Origin: an uncultured Bacilli bacterium
Lineage (GTDB): Bacteria; Bacillota_I; Bacilli_A; RF39; UBA660
Length of the DNA: 41,726 nt
NCBI GenBank assembly: GCA_947632625.1
Contig: CANRPZ010000001.1
Coordinates: forward strand, 1-41,726
Direction: 5' to 3'
A program made the translations under genes and the position numbers. Shown here one piece after another: positions 1 to 8,600 of the stretch. How positions within the stretch are numbered: position 1 is the first letter of the stretch; each line of letters begins with the position of its first letter. The notes below the pieces were generated by a model. It was not told the origin of the DNA and made no database searches. It saw only the letters and a list, made by a program, of their open reading frames with translations.

Positions 1-263
1 GCTTGAGTTGCAATTGCGGCATGATCCATTCCAGGAAGCCATAAGCAATCATACCCTTGCATTCTTTTATAGCGAATTAAAATATCTTGTAGCGTTGTAT
101 CCCAAGCATGTCCTAAATGAAGCTTTCCCGTAACATTTGGAGGAGGTATTACAATCGTATAAGGGATTTTACTCTTATCTCCACTATTAAAGTAACCCAT
201 TTTTTTCCAATAGTCATACTTATTTTCTTCTACTGTTTTATGATCATATTTTTTATCTAACAT
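1..263 (-). CDS. valS: Valyl-tRNA synthetase, N-terminal part (runs off window)
   Basis: This is the first 87 codons of valyl-tRNA synthetase, which charges tRNA-Val. The reading frame shows the class I synthetase start region PPPNVTGKLHLGHAW, where HLGH is the HIGH-type ATP-binding motif, followed by LPGMDHAAIATQ, typical of ValS. The ATG at 261-263 overlaps the last codons of the upstream HD-domain gene by 7 bp, which suggests translational coupling. A T-box leader with a probable valine specifier lies upstream of the pair and fits this identity. The C-terminal part lies beyond the left edge. Confidence 0.95.
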   Translation of the reverse strand, partial: MLDKKYDHKTVEENKYDYWKKMGYFNSGDKSKIPYTIVIPPPNVTGKLHLGHAWDTTLQDILIRYKRMQGYDCLWLPGMDHAAIATQ

Positions 264-1012
264 ACTGTACTCGTCCTTTCTTCTAAAAATGTACGTAGCT
301 CACTTTTAATCTTTTCAAATTCAGTTTCAAAATTACGATCGACCACCACTACACTTAAATACAATTCTAAATTATCAGAATTTTCTAATAATCGAAATGA
401 TTCTTCAAACTGAATATCATAAACATAAGCTAGTTGCATAATTAATAAATCCACTTGATTTTGAACATCCTTGCCATTAACTAATTCATGATGATAAAAT
501 GCTTTTTTTACATTTGGAGTAATTTCTTTATCAAATTTCCATTCATACGCAGCAGCTTCTTGTCTAAAAATATCAATTTTATCCACATCACGAATGAATT
601 TCGCATAAAATAATTCTTCATCGGTTAAACCACTTTCAATTTCTAATTTATTATGATTGAAAATAGCTTTTTCTAACAATATATGATAAGCTTTAGGAAT
701 TTTAAAATCCTCAATATGTTTTTCATGGAATAAATATTCTACCCCAAAACGAGCATGATCAATTTGCGACTTATAATCATCAAAAGACTTGGTTTTTTCA
801 TATTGATAAAAACGTCCAATATCATGTAGTAATCCTAAAATTTTACAAAATACTATTTTTTCTTTATCCAAATCCATGCTTTTAGCTAACTTACCTGCTA
901 AATCTGCCACATGAATACTATGGGATATTTTCATAGCAATCCCTGCTTCTTTCGTATCAAAAGTATTTACATATTCCATAAATTTTTTTAAAACGAATTC
1001 ATAATCTAACAT
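257..1012 (-). CDS. HD-domain hydrolase, co-transcribed with valS
   Basis: A 251-residue HD-superfamily protein, probably a metal-dependent phosphohydrolase acting on a nucleotide or nucleic acid. The first metal-binding His is near residue 31 (SHSIHVA) and the HD pair is LLHDIGRF at residues 63-64, followed by a conserved-looking NHN and a later DVDKID segment. I chose the ATG at 1012 rather than an upstream in-frame start because AGGAGGAG lies just before it and the extra residues would lie inside the T-box hairpin. The stop overlaps the valS start. The substrate is unknown. Placement behind a valine T-box shows co-regulation with valS rather than a known role in aminoacylation. Confidence 0.85.
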   Translation of the reverse strand: MLDYEFVLKKFMEYVNTFDTKEAGIAMKISHSIHVADLAGKLAKSMDLDKEKIVFCKILGLLHDIGRFYQYEKTKSFDDYKSQIDHARFGVEYLFHEKHIEDFKIPKAYHILLEKAIFNHNKLEIESGLTDEELFYAKFIRDVDKIDIFRQEAAAYEWKFDKEITPNVKKAFYHHELVNGKDVQNQVDLLIMQLAYVYDIQFEESFRLLENSDNLELYLSVVVVDRNFETEFEKIKSELRTFLEERTSTVC

Positions 1013-1246
1013 AAAAAAATCTCCTCCTAAATTTAAGGACGAGATTTCCCGCGGTACCACCTTATTTTATACAAATTGTATACCCTTCATTTTCTTCTAA
1101 CGTTAAGATAACGAAAATTCCTAAAGTTATTTTCAGAATTTCAGCTCCACTGCTACCTTCCATAACTTTATTTGTTTAGTTCCACCAATCCTAAACTCTC
1201 TATAAAATAAATTTTATGTACTCTTCAGTTTCCTCGCTTTTTCCTT
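1013..1246 (-). ncRNA. T-box riboswitch leader (probable valine, GUA specifier)
   Basis: On the minus strand this leader contains the T-box core GGTGGTACCGCG (1050-1061), a Stem I apical-type GGTGG segment near 1180, and GAAG-GTA-GC near 1160, where GTA is a plausible valine specifier codon. That agrees with valS downstream. The final hairpin pairs AATCTCGTCCT with AGGAGGAGATT (one mismatch) and is followed by seven T, so it looks like an intrinsic terminator. Its 3' arm is also the Shine-Dalgarno sequence of the HD gene. Uncharged tRNA-Val should favour the antiterminator and open both transcription and translation. Confidence 0.92.
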
Positions 1247-1275
1247 ATTCTACAATTATTTTTAAACAATTGCAA
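1247..1275 (-). promoter_or_regulatory. Sigma-A-type promoter of the T-box operon
   Basis: TTGCAA (1270-1275) and TAGAAT (1247-1252) on the minus strand are separated by exactly 17 bp and lie immediately before the T-box leader. The same two hexamers with the same spacing precede rpsT in this window, which supports the call. The -35 overlaps the end of the upstream repeat-protein gene. Confidence 0.7.
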
Positions 1276-2206
1276 TACTTTCTAATAATTCTTCATTTTC
1301 ATAAATAGTAAGCATTCCATCCTGAATGGTATACGATAAGCTAGTAGGATCTGTAACGGTATAATGCTTACTTATTTCTTGATTTGTTACAGGATCGAAT
1401 AAATAAAAATCGTTCGTATCTTCTAAAATAGCTACATATTTTGAAACTAAATCTAAATAACGATAATCTTTGGATAATTGATTTATATTTCTATAATTTA
1501 AAAGACGCATTCTTGCTCCATCGGAAACAATTACATAGTTCTCATTATAGTTTGTAATACTGTTTTGGAATTCATCACTAATTCGATTGTTTTCTTGATT
1601 AATAATAAACCACTTATCATCCTTTAATGCCACTATTGACTCTGCTTTTACTTGGTCTGTCTCATTTTTTTGATTTGCAAGTCCAATGTAATCATATTGA
1701 AATGGAATTTTTAATGTAATTTCCTCTTTAATTTCTACAGCTCCCCATAAATCTTCTTCATTTTTTACAAAATACAAATCATTTTCAATGCCACCATAAT
1801 TTTTAACCTCTTTATAACGACTCAAAACTTGCTCATTTTGAATATCATATAAAAGAATATCGGCATTTAAAAGTTCTGTCATAGCAGCATCCATTAAAAA
1901 GGTATAACGATTGTAAAGGATAGAATATTTTTCTTTTCCTGTACTTTCAGGTTCTTGTAAATCATAAGGATTGTTATATCTTATAAAGGCATAATCACAA
2001 TAATCGGTATTTTGACAAGTATAAGTTCCAAGTAAAGTATCTTGATTATAAAAAGATATTTTACCATCTTCTACTACATCTTCATAATTTTCTAATACCG
2101 TATTTTGCCCTGTTTTAAAATGCATAATGGTTGCAAAAATAGTAAGGGGAAGAAATAGAATTAATAATATAAGAATAACCACAAAAGATATCTTTCTGGT
2201 TTGCAT
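1262..2206 (-). CDS. Membrane-anchored WG-like repeat protein, short paralogue
   Basis: A 314-residue protein with one N-terminal membrane segment (about residues 8-27), a signal anchor, and an extracellular remainder. The outer part matches one repeat unit of the 722-residue neighbour: a segment with GTYTCQNTDYC, then a YTFLMDA line, a LYD line, and NEEDLWGAVEI, which resembles WG-type repeats. The two cysteines in GTYTCQNTDYC are conserved between the paralogues and may form a disulfide. It lies 14 bp downstream of the longer paralogue and is probably in the same transcript. The function is unknown; repeats of this type often form beta-propeller-like ligand or surface modules. I infer a surface role only. 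Confidence 0.75.
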   Translation of the reverse strand: MQTRKISFVVILILLILFLPLTIFATIMHFKTGQNTVLENYEDVVEDGKISFYNQDTLLGTYTCQNTDYCDYAFIRYNNPYDLQEPESTGKEKYSILYNRYTFLMDAAMTELLNADILLYDIQNEQVLSRYKEVKNYGGIENDLYFVKNEEDLWGAVEIKEEITLKIPFQYDYIGLANQKNETDQVKAESIVALKDDKWFIINQENNRISDEFQNSITNYNENYVIVSDGARMRLLNYRNINQLSKDYRYLDLVSKYVAILEDTNDFYLFDPVTNQEISKHYTVTDPTSLSYTIQDGMLTIYENEELLESIAIV

Positions 2207-2220
2207 AGAATAAATCCTCC

Positions 2221-4389
2221 TTAACTTTCTTCTACAGGTAACGCTATTCTTTGATCGGCAGGCGTATATGTTTTATCGCTAGTACCAACCAAAATTTCAT
2301 CTCCAGTAATTTTAAAAGCTAACGTTCCATTTCCATAATAATTTGTTAAATAAAGTTGAATAAGAGCTCCCCCACTTAAAATATTTTGTTCAGGTTTTGC
2401 ATAAGTAAATATACCCAATTCATTGTTATTATTAACACCTGCAAAATAATTATCATATAGTTCAACATATTTGAAACCTTTTTCACTTATAGCATTATTA
2501 TGAGAATTATAAATATAATACTCACCATTACGAATAACTTTTACATAAGTTTCTGATTCAGTTTTAATATAATTTCTTATTTTATAAGAAATATTACTAA
2601 CAAGATTTGTACCATCTTTTCTAGAAATTAGGGCATATCCCATTGCATCTTTTGCAACATAATACTCGTTTAATTTTTCCATTTCACTATAATTAAATGC
2701 AATATGTCCTGTTACATCTGTTAAATTTACTTTAATAACACCAAAATTACCACTTTGATTTTGGGCAACAACTTGTAAGTCCGTTATAGTTGAAAAAGTT
2801 ATATCCTCTGTTCCTGTATAAGAATAAGTATTGACAGATCTATACTTACCTAAACTAGAGTTTTTCTTTAAATCGTATAAAACAACGGTTGTGCTATTTT
2901 CATTGACTAACTCTGGATCATCACTAATAAAGGCAAAACGTTCATTAAATATAGGAATTGTACCTGTTTTTCCAGGATTTTCATAATCATTATCTTCATA
3001 ATTAGTATCATTTGCTAAAGTACAATTTTTTAAATAAGTTGTTTTACTATCGACATTATTTTTATTAGCACAAGTATAACTACCAAGCAATGTCTCTTTT
3101 GCTGTATCACTATAAAAGTATAACTTGCCATTAAAATAACTCATATTACGTAACTTTTTATTAAGCTCTCCTTCAGCTTTATTGACTATTTCAAAGTTAT
3201 TATCCACTCCATTATAAAGTGTAATCGTTAATAGATCGTTATTTTCTTCTATACTAAAACTTTCTCTAACCTCTTTTAAAACATTATTCGCATCATAAAC
3301 ACTTGTTTTAACATAGTTTCGATTATTTAAGTTATAAGCTTCTTCATTTAACTTGCTACCATCATAAAACTTTAAATACATTTTAGTATCATCAATTAAT
3401 ACAGCAAAGTCATCATAAAGTTTAACAAAATCATAAGTATCATCAAATACTTTTTGATTGCTATAGTTATATACCACATATTTACCCGCATCATTTAAAG
3501 CCGTAATATACGTTGCATTAAAACTTTTAATACTATCGTTTATTGCTTTACTTATATTTTTACCACTTTCATTAATAAGAATATTTTGTTCATTTTGTAA
3601 AGCCACATAGTAATTTTTATCATTTGGTATAAAGCCCAAATTATTATAAACAAAATCAACTTTTGTTAAAATAGCATCGCTTGTTATTTCAATAACTCCA
3701 TACAAACCACTTTCATTTTTAACAATCATTTTATTTGTATCTACTTTTTTTACTAGTTGATAACTATTTTCTAATTTTTGATTTTTAAAATCATACAATT
3801 TTATGCTAGTATCTTCTACTCTTGGATTATCATTAATAAATACATATTGATCTAACATAATAGAACTACGAGTTTTTATTTTTTCACCATTTTCGTATTC
3901 TTTTTGTTCAACATCAAATTGATCTTCTGTATCATAATAAGAAACAAAACATAAATTTTCATTTTGATTCTCACATGTATATCGACCAATTTCTTCTTTA
4001 TTATTATTTAAAAGAATTAAAACACCATTTTCATAACGATAATTTTCTTCTTGAACAATAACCTCTGGTGGTGCTACAATTTCTTCTTTTTTATTTAAGT
4101 TTTTAACCAAAAAGATAATTCCAACAGTAATAAGGATTAATAGAAAAACAAAACCTATTATTATTAAAATATGTTGTTTTTTATTTAATCTCTTCCACCA
4201 ATTTTTTATTTTTTCACTTAATTTTACTTTTTTAGGTGTTGTAAAAAATTGGTTTGCTTCATCATTATCTAAAATTTCTTTAGCAACATCCTTTTCATGC
4301 TCTTGAATTTCAACAATTTGATTATTTAAATCTTGGAAACTATCTAATTCTTTTGTTTTTTCGAATTCGTTATTTTCTTCGTTTTGCAT
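2221..4389 (-). CDS. Membrane-anchored WG-like repeat protein with two repeat units
   Basis: A 722-residue protein. Residues 1-70 are charged and probably cytoplasmic, a membrane segment follows (about 71-98), and the rest should be outside the cell. Two copies of a roughly 230-residue unit are visible. Each carries a GxYTC...C pair (GRYTCENQNENLC and GSYTCANKNNVDSKTTYLKNC), a LYDxK line, and NESGLYGVIEI or NQSGNFGVIKV. The 314-residue neighbour carries a third copy. This suggests tandem duplication. It begins the pair of repeat genes, behind the two-component system, with a good Shine-Dalgarno sequence (AAAGGAGTGGGAG). The function is unknown; a sensor or surface-scaffold role is a guess. 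Confidence 0.78.
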   Translation of the reverse strand: MQNEENNEFEKTKELDSFQDLNNQIVEIQEHEKDVAKEILDNDEANQFFTTPKKVKLSEKIKNWWKRLNKKQHILIIIGFVFLLILITVGIIFLVKNLNKKEEIVAPPEVIVQEENYRYENGVLILLNNNKEEIGRYTCENQNENLCFVSYYDTEDQFDVEQKEYENGEKIKTRSSIMLDQYVFINDNPRVEDTSIKLYDFKNQKLENSYQLVKKVDTNKMIVKNESGLYGVIEITSDAILTKVDFVYNNLGFIPNDKNYYVALQNEQNILINESGKNISKAINDSIKSFNATYITALNDAGKYVVYNYSNQKVFDDTYDFVKLYDDFAVLIDDTKMYLKFYDGSKLNEEAYNLNNRNYVKTSVYDANNVLKEVRESFSIEENNDLLTITLYNGVDNNFEIVNKAEGELNKKLRNMSYFNGKLYFYSDTAKETLLGSYTCANKNNVDSKTTYLKNCTLANDTNYEDNDYENPGKTGTIPIFNERFAFISDDPELVNENSTTVVLYDLKKNSSLGKYRSVNTYSYTGTEDITFSTITDLQVVAQNQSGNFGVIKVNLTDVTGHIAFNYSEMEKLNEYYVAKDAMGYALISRKDGTNLVSNISYKIRNYIKTESETYVKVIRNGEYYIYNSHNNAISEKGFKYVELYDNYFAGVNNNNELGIFTYAKPEQNILSGGALIQLYLTNYYGNGTLAFKITGDEILVGTSDKTYTPADQRIALPVEES

Positions 4390-4484
4390 TCTCCCACTCC
4401 TTTATTCTATTTATGATTATATCATATGTTTTAAAATTGATATAGGGGTAAAATTTGCAATAATTTAAAAAGCAAGGGTATTTA

Positions 4485-5588
4485 TTATAATGGTAATTTC
4501 ACCTCAAAAGAAATAGAATTATTATCCAATTTTGCTGAAATAGTTCCTTTATGTAACTCTATTATTTCTTTAGCAATAGCTAAACCTATTCCACTACCTC
4601 CAGTTTTAGAAGCTCTAGAATTATCAAGACGATAAAATTTTTCAAACATTTTTTGTAAATCTTCATTCCCTATATTTTTAACTTTATTACAAATCGTAAT
4701 GAATGCCATATGTTTTTCTTTTTTTAAATTAATATTTATTTTAGAATCAGCACTATAATAAATAGCATTTTTAAGTAAGTTATTAAAAACTCTTGCTAAA
4801 CGATTCGAATCACCATCCAAAATTATATTATCTTGAAAATGAGTAACAACCTTTTTTTTATTTTCTTCTAAAATTGGATAGAAATCATCAATAATTTGTT
4901 CAAGCATTAAATTTAAATTTATTTTTTCTTTTTTTAATACAATCTTTTCAGCATTAAATCTTGTAATATCAAATAATTCGTTTATTAAGTCTTCTAATCT
5001 ATACGATTTTTCTAAAACAATTTTTAAATATTTTTCTCTTTGTTTTTTAGGCATATCTTTAATTTCATTTAATAAGGATAAATAACCTATTAAAGATGTT
5101 AAAGGTGTTTTTAAATCATGAGCTAAATAGACAATTAAATCATTTTTACGTTGTTCATTATCTCTAGCATTTAATTCTACTTTATCATAATCTAATTTTA
5201 AAATATTAAAAGTAGCTTGTAAATTTTCCAATTCATTTGGGAGTTCAATTGTTTTCGTCTCTTTATTGGTAATATTTAGGGCACTCTTTCCTATAATATC
5301 GGTATAATAATTAAATTGTTTTTTTAAAAAGAAAAATAAGATAAAACTAGTACCAATTAACCAAATTCCTATTACGATTCCATAAAAACTTAATGAATGT
5401 GACACATAGTAAAAAATTCCTCGTAAATAATAATAAATATTTGGTGAAAATTCAAATAACCACTGAAAATCCATATTACTAAACAAATTAATTAACGCAA
5501 GCAATAGAATAGCAATAAAAATTGTCCAAACAACGATTCTTATTAAAAAAGAAAATATTATTTCTTTAATTCTGTTTTTATTTTTCAA
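4485..5588 (-). CDS. VanS-like sensor histidine kinase
   Basis: A 367-residue membrane histidine kinase, partner of the regulator that overlaps its start by 11 bp. Two membrane segments (about residues 10-35 and 65-90) flank a short outer loop, then a linker leads to the phosphoacceptor block with His157 in AHDLKTPLTSLIGYL. The N box is NRLARVFNNLLKNAIYYS and the G box GGSGIGLAIAKEII. The AHDLKTPLTSL form is characteristic of VanS-type kinases, which usually respond to cell-wall or envelope signals. There is no vanHAX-like gene nearby, so glycopeptide resistance is not implied. The adjacent C39-type peptidase and surface repeat proteins may be its targets. Confidence 0.93.
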   Translation of the reverse strand: MKNKNRIKEIIFSFLIRIVVWTIFIAILLLALINLFSNMDFQWLFEFSPNIYYYLRGIFYYVSHSLSFYGIVIGIWLIGTSFILFFFLKKQFNYYTDIIGKSALNITNKETKTIELPNELENLQATFNILKLDYDKVELNARDNEQRKNDLIVYLAHDLKTPLTSLIGYLSLLNEIKDMPKKQREKYLKIVLEKSYRLEDLINELFDITRFNAEKIVLKKEKINLNLMLEQIIDDFYPILEENKKKVVTHFQDNIILDGDSNRLARVFNNLLKNAIYYSADSKININLKKEKHMAFITICNKVKNIGNEDLQKMFEKFYRLDNSRASKTGGSGIGLAIAKEIIELHKGTISAKLDNNSISFEVKLPL

Positions 5589-6264
5589 TTTTATACCCCA
5601 CTCCCCAAATTGTTAAAATATACTTGGGATTTTTTCCTGTATCTTTCATTTTTTCTCTTAAATGTCTTATATGAACCATTATAGTATTATTATCTAATTT
5701 ATAATATTTTTCATCCCAAGCATTTTTAAATAATTCATCCGTGGTAACCACATTACCTCGATTTAAGCATAAATACCATAAAATTTTAAACTCTATTGGA
5801 GTTAAATTAATTTTTTGATCATTATAAAAAAATTCGTGTGTTTTATTATTAATAACAATTCCTCTAAAATCAATAATATCAGTTTCTATATTGCTTTTAT
5901 TATAAGTTTTAAACCTCCGAAGCTGGGCCTTTACTCTAGCAACTAATTCAAGTGGCATGAAGGGTTTCGTTATATAATCATCTGCACCAATCGATAAACC
6001 ATTTATTTTATCGATACTTTCTACTTTCGCCGTTACAAATATAATGGGAAAAGTATATTTCTTACGAATTTTAGAACATAAAGATAAACCATCAATATCT
6101 GGCATCATTATATCAAGGATAGCCAAATCAATTTTTAAATTTTCTATATCTTTTAAAACATTTTTACTATTGTAATATTTATAAACATTGAAACCTTCAT
6201 TTTTTAAATAAATATCAATTAAATCTGCAATTTCTTTCTCATCATCGACAACTAAAATATTCAT
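5578..6264 (-). CDS. OmpR/VanR-family response regulator
   Basis: A 228-residue response regulator. The receiver domain (residues 1-115) has the acidic pocket at DD (7-8), the phosphoacceptor Asp51 in LAILDIMMPD, and the conserved Lys in ITKPF. The C-terminal domain (about 130-228) is an OmpR/PhoB winged helix, with LTPIEFKILWYL and HIRHLREKM...ILTIWGVGYK. It overlaps the kinase gene, as expected for a cognate pair. It follows the C39-type peptidase gene by about 44 bp and may share its transcript. Its DNA targets cannot be read from the sequence. Confidence 0.95.
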   Translation of the reverse strand: MNILVVDDEKEIADLIDIYLKNEGFNVYKYYNSKNVLKDIENLKIDLAILDIMMPDIDGLSLCSKIRKKYTFPIIFVTAKVESIDKINGLSIGADDYITKPFMPLELVARVKAQLRRFKTYNKSNIETDIIDFRGIVINNKTHEFFYNDQKINLTPIEFKILWYLCLNRGNVVTTDELFKNAWDEKYYKLDNNTIMVHIRHLREKMKDTGKNPKYILTIWGVGYKIEK

Positions 6265-6308
6265 AAGACCTCCAACATAATTATCGTATCATATTTTTAA
6301 TAGAATAG

Positions 6309-7178
6309 TTACTTATAAAATTCCCATAAATTTTTTATTTGACCTTCTAATCTTTCGTATGGCCATAAAACACTACTACGTTCCTTACTATTCGGATCAT
6401 TAACCTTTATATTTCCATTTTCTATAGCGACCAATACAATAAAATGACCACTAGTCGTAAAATCTCCTTTTTTCATACTACAAATAATTGGATGTCCTTT
6501 TTCTAAAGCATTAAAGATGACTTGCTTGGATAAAGAAATTTGTCGACTATTGATTCCAAAACTTTTAGCCCCTTCCGTCATCAAAGACCAACTTGTTCCG
6601 ACATCTTGAACATAATAGCCATTTTCCTCTGCATATTTAGCTATCTTGTATGGAGTTATACTATTATCTTTTGTTAATCCTGCAATTACCATTGCTAAAG
6701 AGGTTGGACCACAACCACTCATGGCTACATAATTTTCGCCATACTCTCCATAGCCCCATCTTTTATCCCATTGTAATAATAAGGGTATTTCATTACCTAT
6801 TTGGCCAATATCATTACTATAAGTATTTCCTTTTTCATTTAAAAAATTCATTACATAATCAACCATTTCAATATTTCTAGACAACATATCTAATAGTTGT
6901 TCTGGATAGTCATCATAATTTTCTATAATTTGATTTACTCGGCTATCCTCTTGTTCTATTTTTTTTAATCGTTCCTCTATCGTTAAGTTATCATCGCTAT
7001 GATTCATAACGACACTATCAATAGTATTAGATTTTTTTAAACTATTATTAATCGTAGTTTTATTTTCAGTATTCGTAAAATCCTTTATATAGGGTAATGT
7101 AATTCTATAAACATAAAAAGCAATTAATATTAGAAATAAAATTTTAAATTTTAGTTTAAGTTTTCTTCTTTTTTTCAC
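6309..7178 (-). CDS. C39-like cysteine peptidase, membrane-anchored
   Basis: A 289-residue protein with an N-terminal signal anchor (about residues 11-30) and a C-terminal papain-like peptidase fold of the C39_2 type. Cys156 in MSGCGPTSLAM is the likely nucleophile, His245 lies in TSGHFIVLV, and Asp261 in VNDPNS completes the site. LLLQWDKRWGYGEYG before the Cys is typical of this family. The start is a GTG with TTAGGAGA upstream. Members are usually extracellular and cut peptides or cross-bridges; the substrate here is unknown. It sits just before the VanRS-like pair, so a cell-surface role under the same control is reasonable but inferred. Confidence 0.85.
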   Translation of the reverse strand: MKKRRKLKLKFKILFLILIAFYVYRITLPYIKDFTNTENKTTINNSLKKSNTIDSVVMNHSDDNLTIEERLKKIEQEDSRVNQIIENYDDYPEQLLDMLSRNIEMVDYVMNFLNEKGNTYSNDIGQIGNEIPLLLQWDKRWGYGEYGENYVAMSGCGPTSLAMVIAGLTKDNSITPYKIAKYAEENGYYVQDVGTSWSLMTEGAKSFGINSRQISLSKQVIFNALEKGHPIICSMKKGDFTTSGHFIVLVAIENGNIKVNDPNSKERSSVLWPYERLEGQIKNLWEFYK

Positions 7179-7306
7179 TTTCTTTATCTCCTAACAAAGA
7201 AAATGATACAATAAACAAAAATAAAAATCTTTAATTTAATATTATTTATTTCTTAATTTTTTCTTAATTTATTTTAAATATCAATCTAAAATATTTTACC
7301 TCGTAA

Positions 7307-7477
7307 TTATTCGATAAAATCAAATTTTTTGAAATTTTTAGTTGTACTGTCAAACAATGTTTTCTTATTTTTATTATAACTTAACATACCATAATTATTA
7401 GGAACCACCATATATTGATTTGTTTCCGTATCATAATTACTATATTTTGAAAAGCAAATGATGCTTGAACATCCCAA
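7307..7477 (-). pseudogene. Short decayed reading frame, possible gene remnant
   Basis: This lies in the only gap longer than 300 bases. The frame ending at 7307 reads ...YDTETNQYMVVPNNYGMLS and ends FKKFDFIE, which looks protein-like rather than random. It could begin at a TTG (7475-7477), but no Shine-Dalgarno sequence is present and an in-frame stop lies just upstream. It may be the tail of a lost gene. I do not recognise the family. The rest of the gap (7179-7306) is AT-rich and shows nothing else I can support. Confidence 0.25.
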
Positions 7478-7500
7478 TCAAAACAAAAAAATACAAATCT

Positions 7501-8103
7501 TTACTTTATTTCATCAACAATATAAAAAACATCATCAATTTTTAAATCCTTTTCTTCATTAATAACACCATATAAAAATACCTCAATTTTTCTTTTTTGA
7601 TATTTACGAACTAAACTTTCGGTTGCTAAATTATTTAAAAGACAAATAAAATCATAAGAATAATCTTCTTCACTATTAAGTACATAATTTAATATTCCAA
7701 GCTTCTTTTTTAAACCTTTCTTTTTTAAATTTTCAATAACTTTATTATGAAAGCTCATAACATAAATATTTTTTTTAGAAGCATTTAAAATTTTAATTAA
7801 TGCATCATATGGAAGATTACTATCTTTTATCTCAACAAGCATAATTTTATTTGTCGGAAGCGATAAAACCTCATTTAATAATGGTAAATGATATTTATTT
7901 TTTAAATATTTATAGTTTTTACTTTTAATTAAATCTGCTCCGATAAAAGCATTATGATGGACAACAAAATGATTATCTTTAGTTACGCGAACATCAAATT
8001 CAAAACCATCCACATGCTCATTTTGAATGGCATTAGAAAAAGCTTCTAACGTATTTTCTTTTATTGTTTTATTTTTAAGTCCTCTATGGGCAATAAATTT
8101 CAA
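7501..8103 (-). CDS. Glycerophosphodiester phosphodiesterase (short form)
   Basis: A 200-residue GDPD-family enzyme that would hydrolyse glycerophosphodiesters to glycerol 3-phosphate and an alcohol. The N-terminus IAHRGLKNKTIKENTLEAF has the catalytic His and the HRG...ENT signature. EFDVRVTKDNHFVVHHN supplies the metal-binding Glu/Asp and second His, and LVEIKD adds the further Glu. It is shorter than typical bacterial enzymes (about 240 residues), being trimmed at the C-terminus, but all visible catalytic residues remain. No signal peptide is seen, so it should be cytoplasmic. It probably serves phospholipid or lipoteichoic acid turnover. Confidence 0.9.
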   Translation of the reverse strand: MKFIAHRGLKNKTIKENTLEAFSNAIQNEHVDGFEFDVRVTKDNHFVVHHNAFIGADLIKSKNYKYLKNKYHLPLLNEVLSLPTNKIMLVEIKDSNLPYDALIKILNASKKNIYVMSFHNKVIENLKKKGLKKKLGILNYVLNSEEDYSYDFICLLNNLATESLVRKYQKRKIEVFLYGVINEEKDLKIDDVFYIVDEIK

Positions 8104-8135
8104 AAAAAATCACCTAATAGACTTTATTAAATGAT

Positions 8136-8591
8136 TTATTTTTTATGCCAAAAGATTACTTTATAAGATAAAAATAAAAGAATAAAGCAAATTGCCGGAA
8201 TAATATAAATTTTATATTGATACATAAAGTTTAATTTTTCTTCTGGTTTTTCTTCTAAAAAGACCTCCTTTATTTCCTCTTCCTCTTTTAAAATTTGAAA
8301 AGTATAATTTACGGTATCAGAGGCATTTTTGATTGTTAAAGTAACAATTGAATTATTTTGTAAATTAATATTATCTTGAATCGTTACCGAAACATCATTT
8401 TCTACCTCATATAAAAAGTCAACTTTTTCAATATCTTTTTCTAAAAGGATGGTATAAGAGGTATTTAAAGGATCAAAAGGGATGGATAATTCCCCATTTT
8501 TTATAGAAAGAGAGTTTAGTTTTAAATCTTCAGCCTTGACTTGTATAGGAATTAAGAAAACTAAAAAAAGAAAAAAAAGCCAGTTTTTCAT
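8136..8591 (-). CDS. Cadherin-like beta-sandwich membrane protein
   Basis: A 151-residue protein with a signal peptide (residues 1-20, ending near VKAED), one cadherin-like beta-sandwich domain (about 22-105) and a C-terminal membrane segment (about 127-145) with a short basic tail. The domain reads LNSLSIKNGELSIPFDP...YTILLEKDIEKVDF...VTLTIKNASDTVNYTFQI, the usual pattern of PF12733 domains. It should be displayed outside the cell and tethered by its tail. Its role is unknown. It is 9 bp downstream of hemW and in the same direction, probably co-transcribed without a functional link. Confidence 0.75.
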   Translation of the reverse strand: MKNWLFFLFLVFLIPIQVKAEDLKLNSLSIKNGELSIPFDPLNTSYTILLEKDIEKVDFLYEVENDVSVTIQDNINLQNNSIVTLTIKNASDTVNYTFQILKEEEEIKEVFLEEKPEEKLNFMYQYKIYIIPAICFILLFLSYKVIFWHKK

Positions 8592-8600
8592 ACATCACCT

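Noticed and set aside
4485..6264. Glycopeptide resistance locus
   Set aside because: Only the VanRS-like regulators are present; no ligase, dehydrogenase or dipeptidase genes are nearby.
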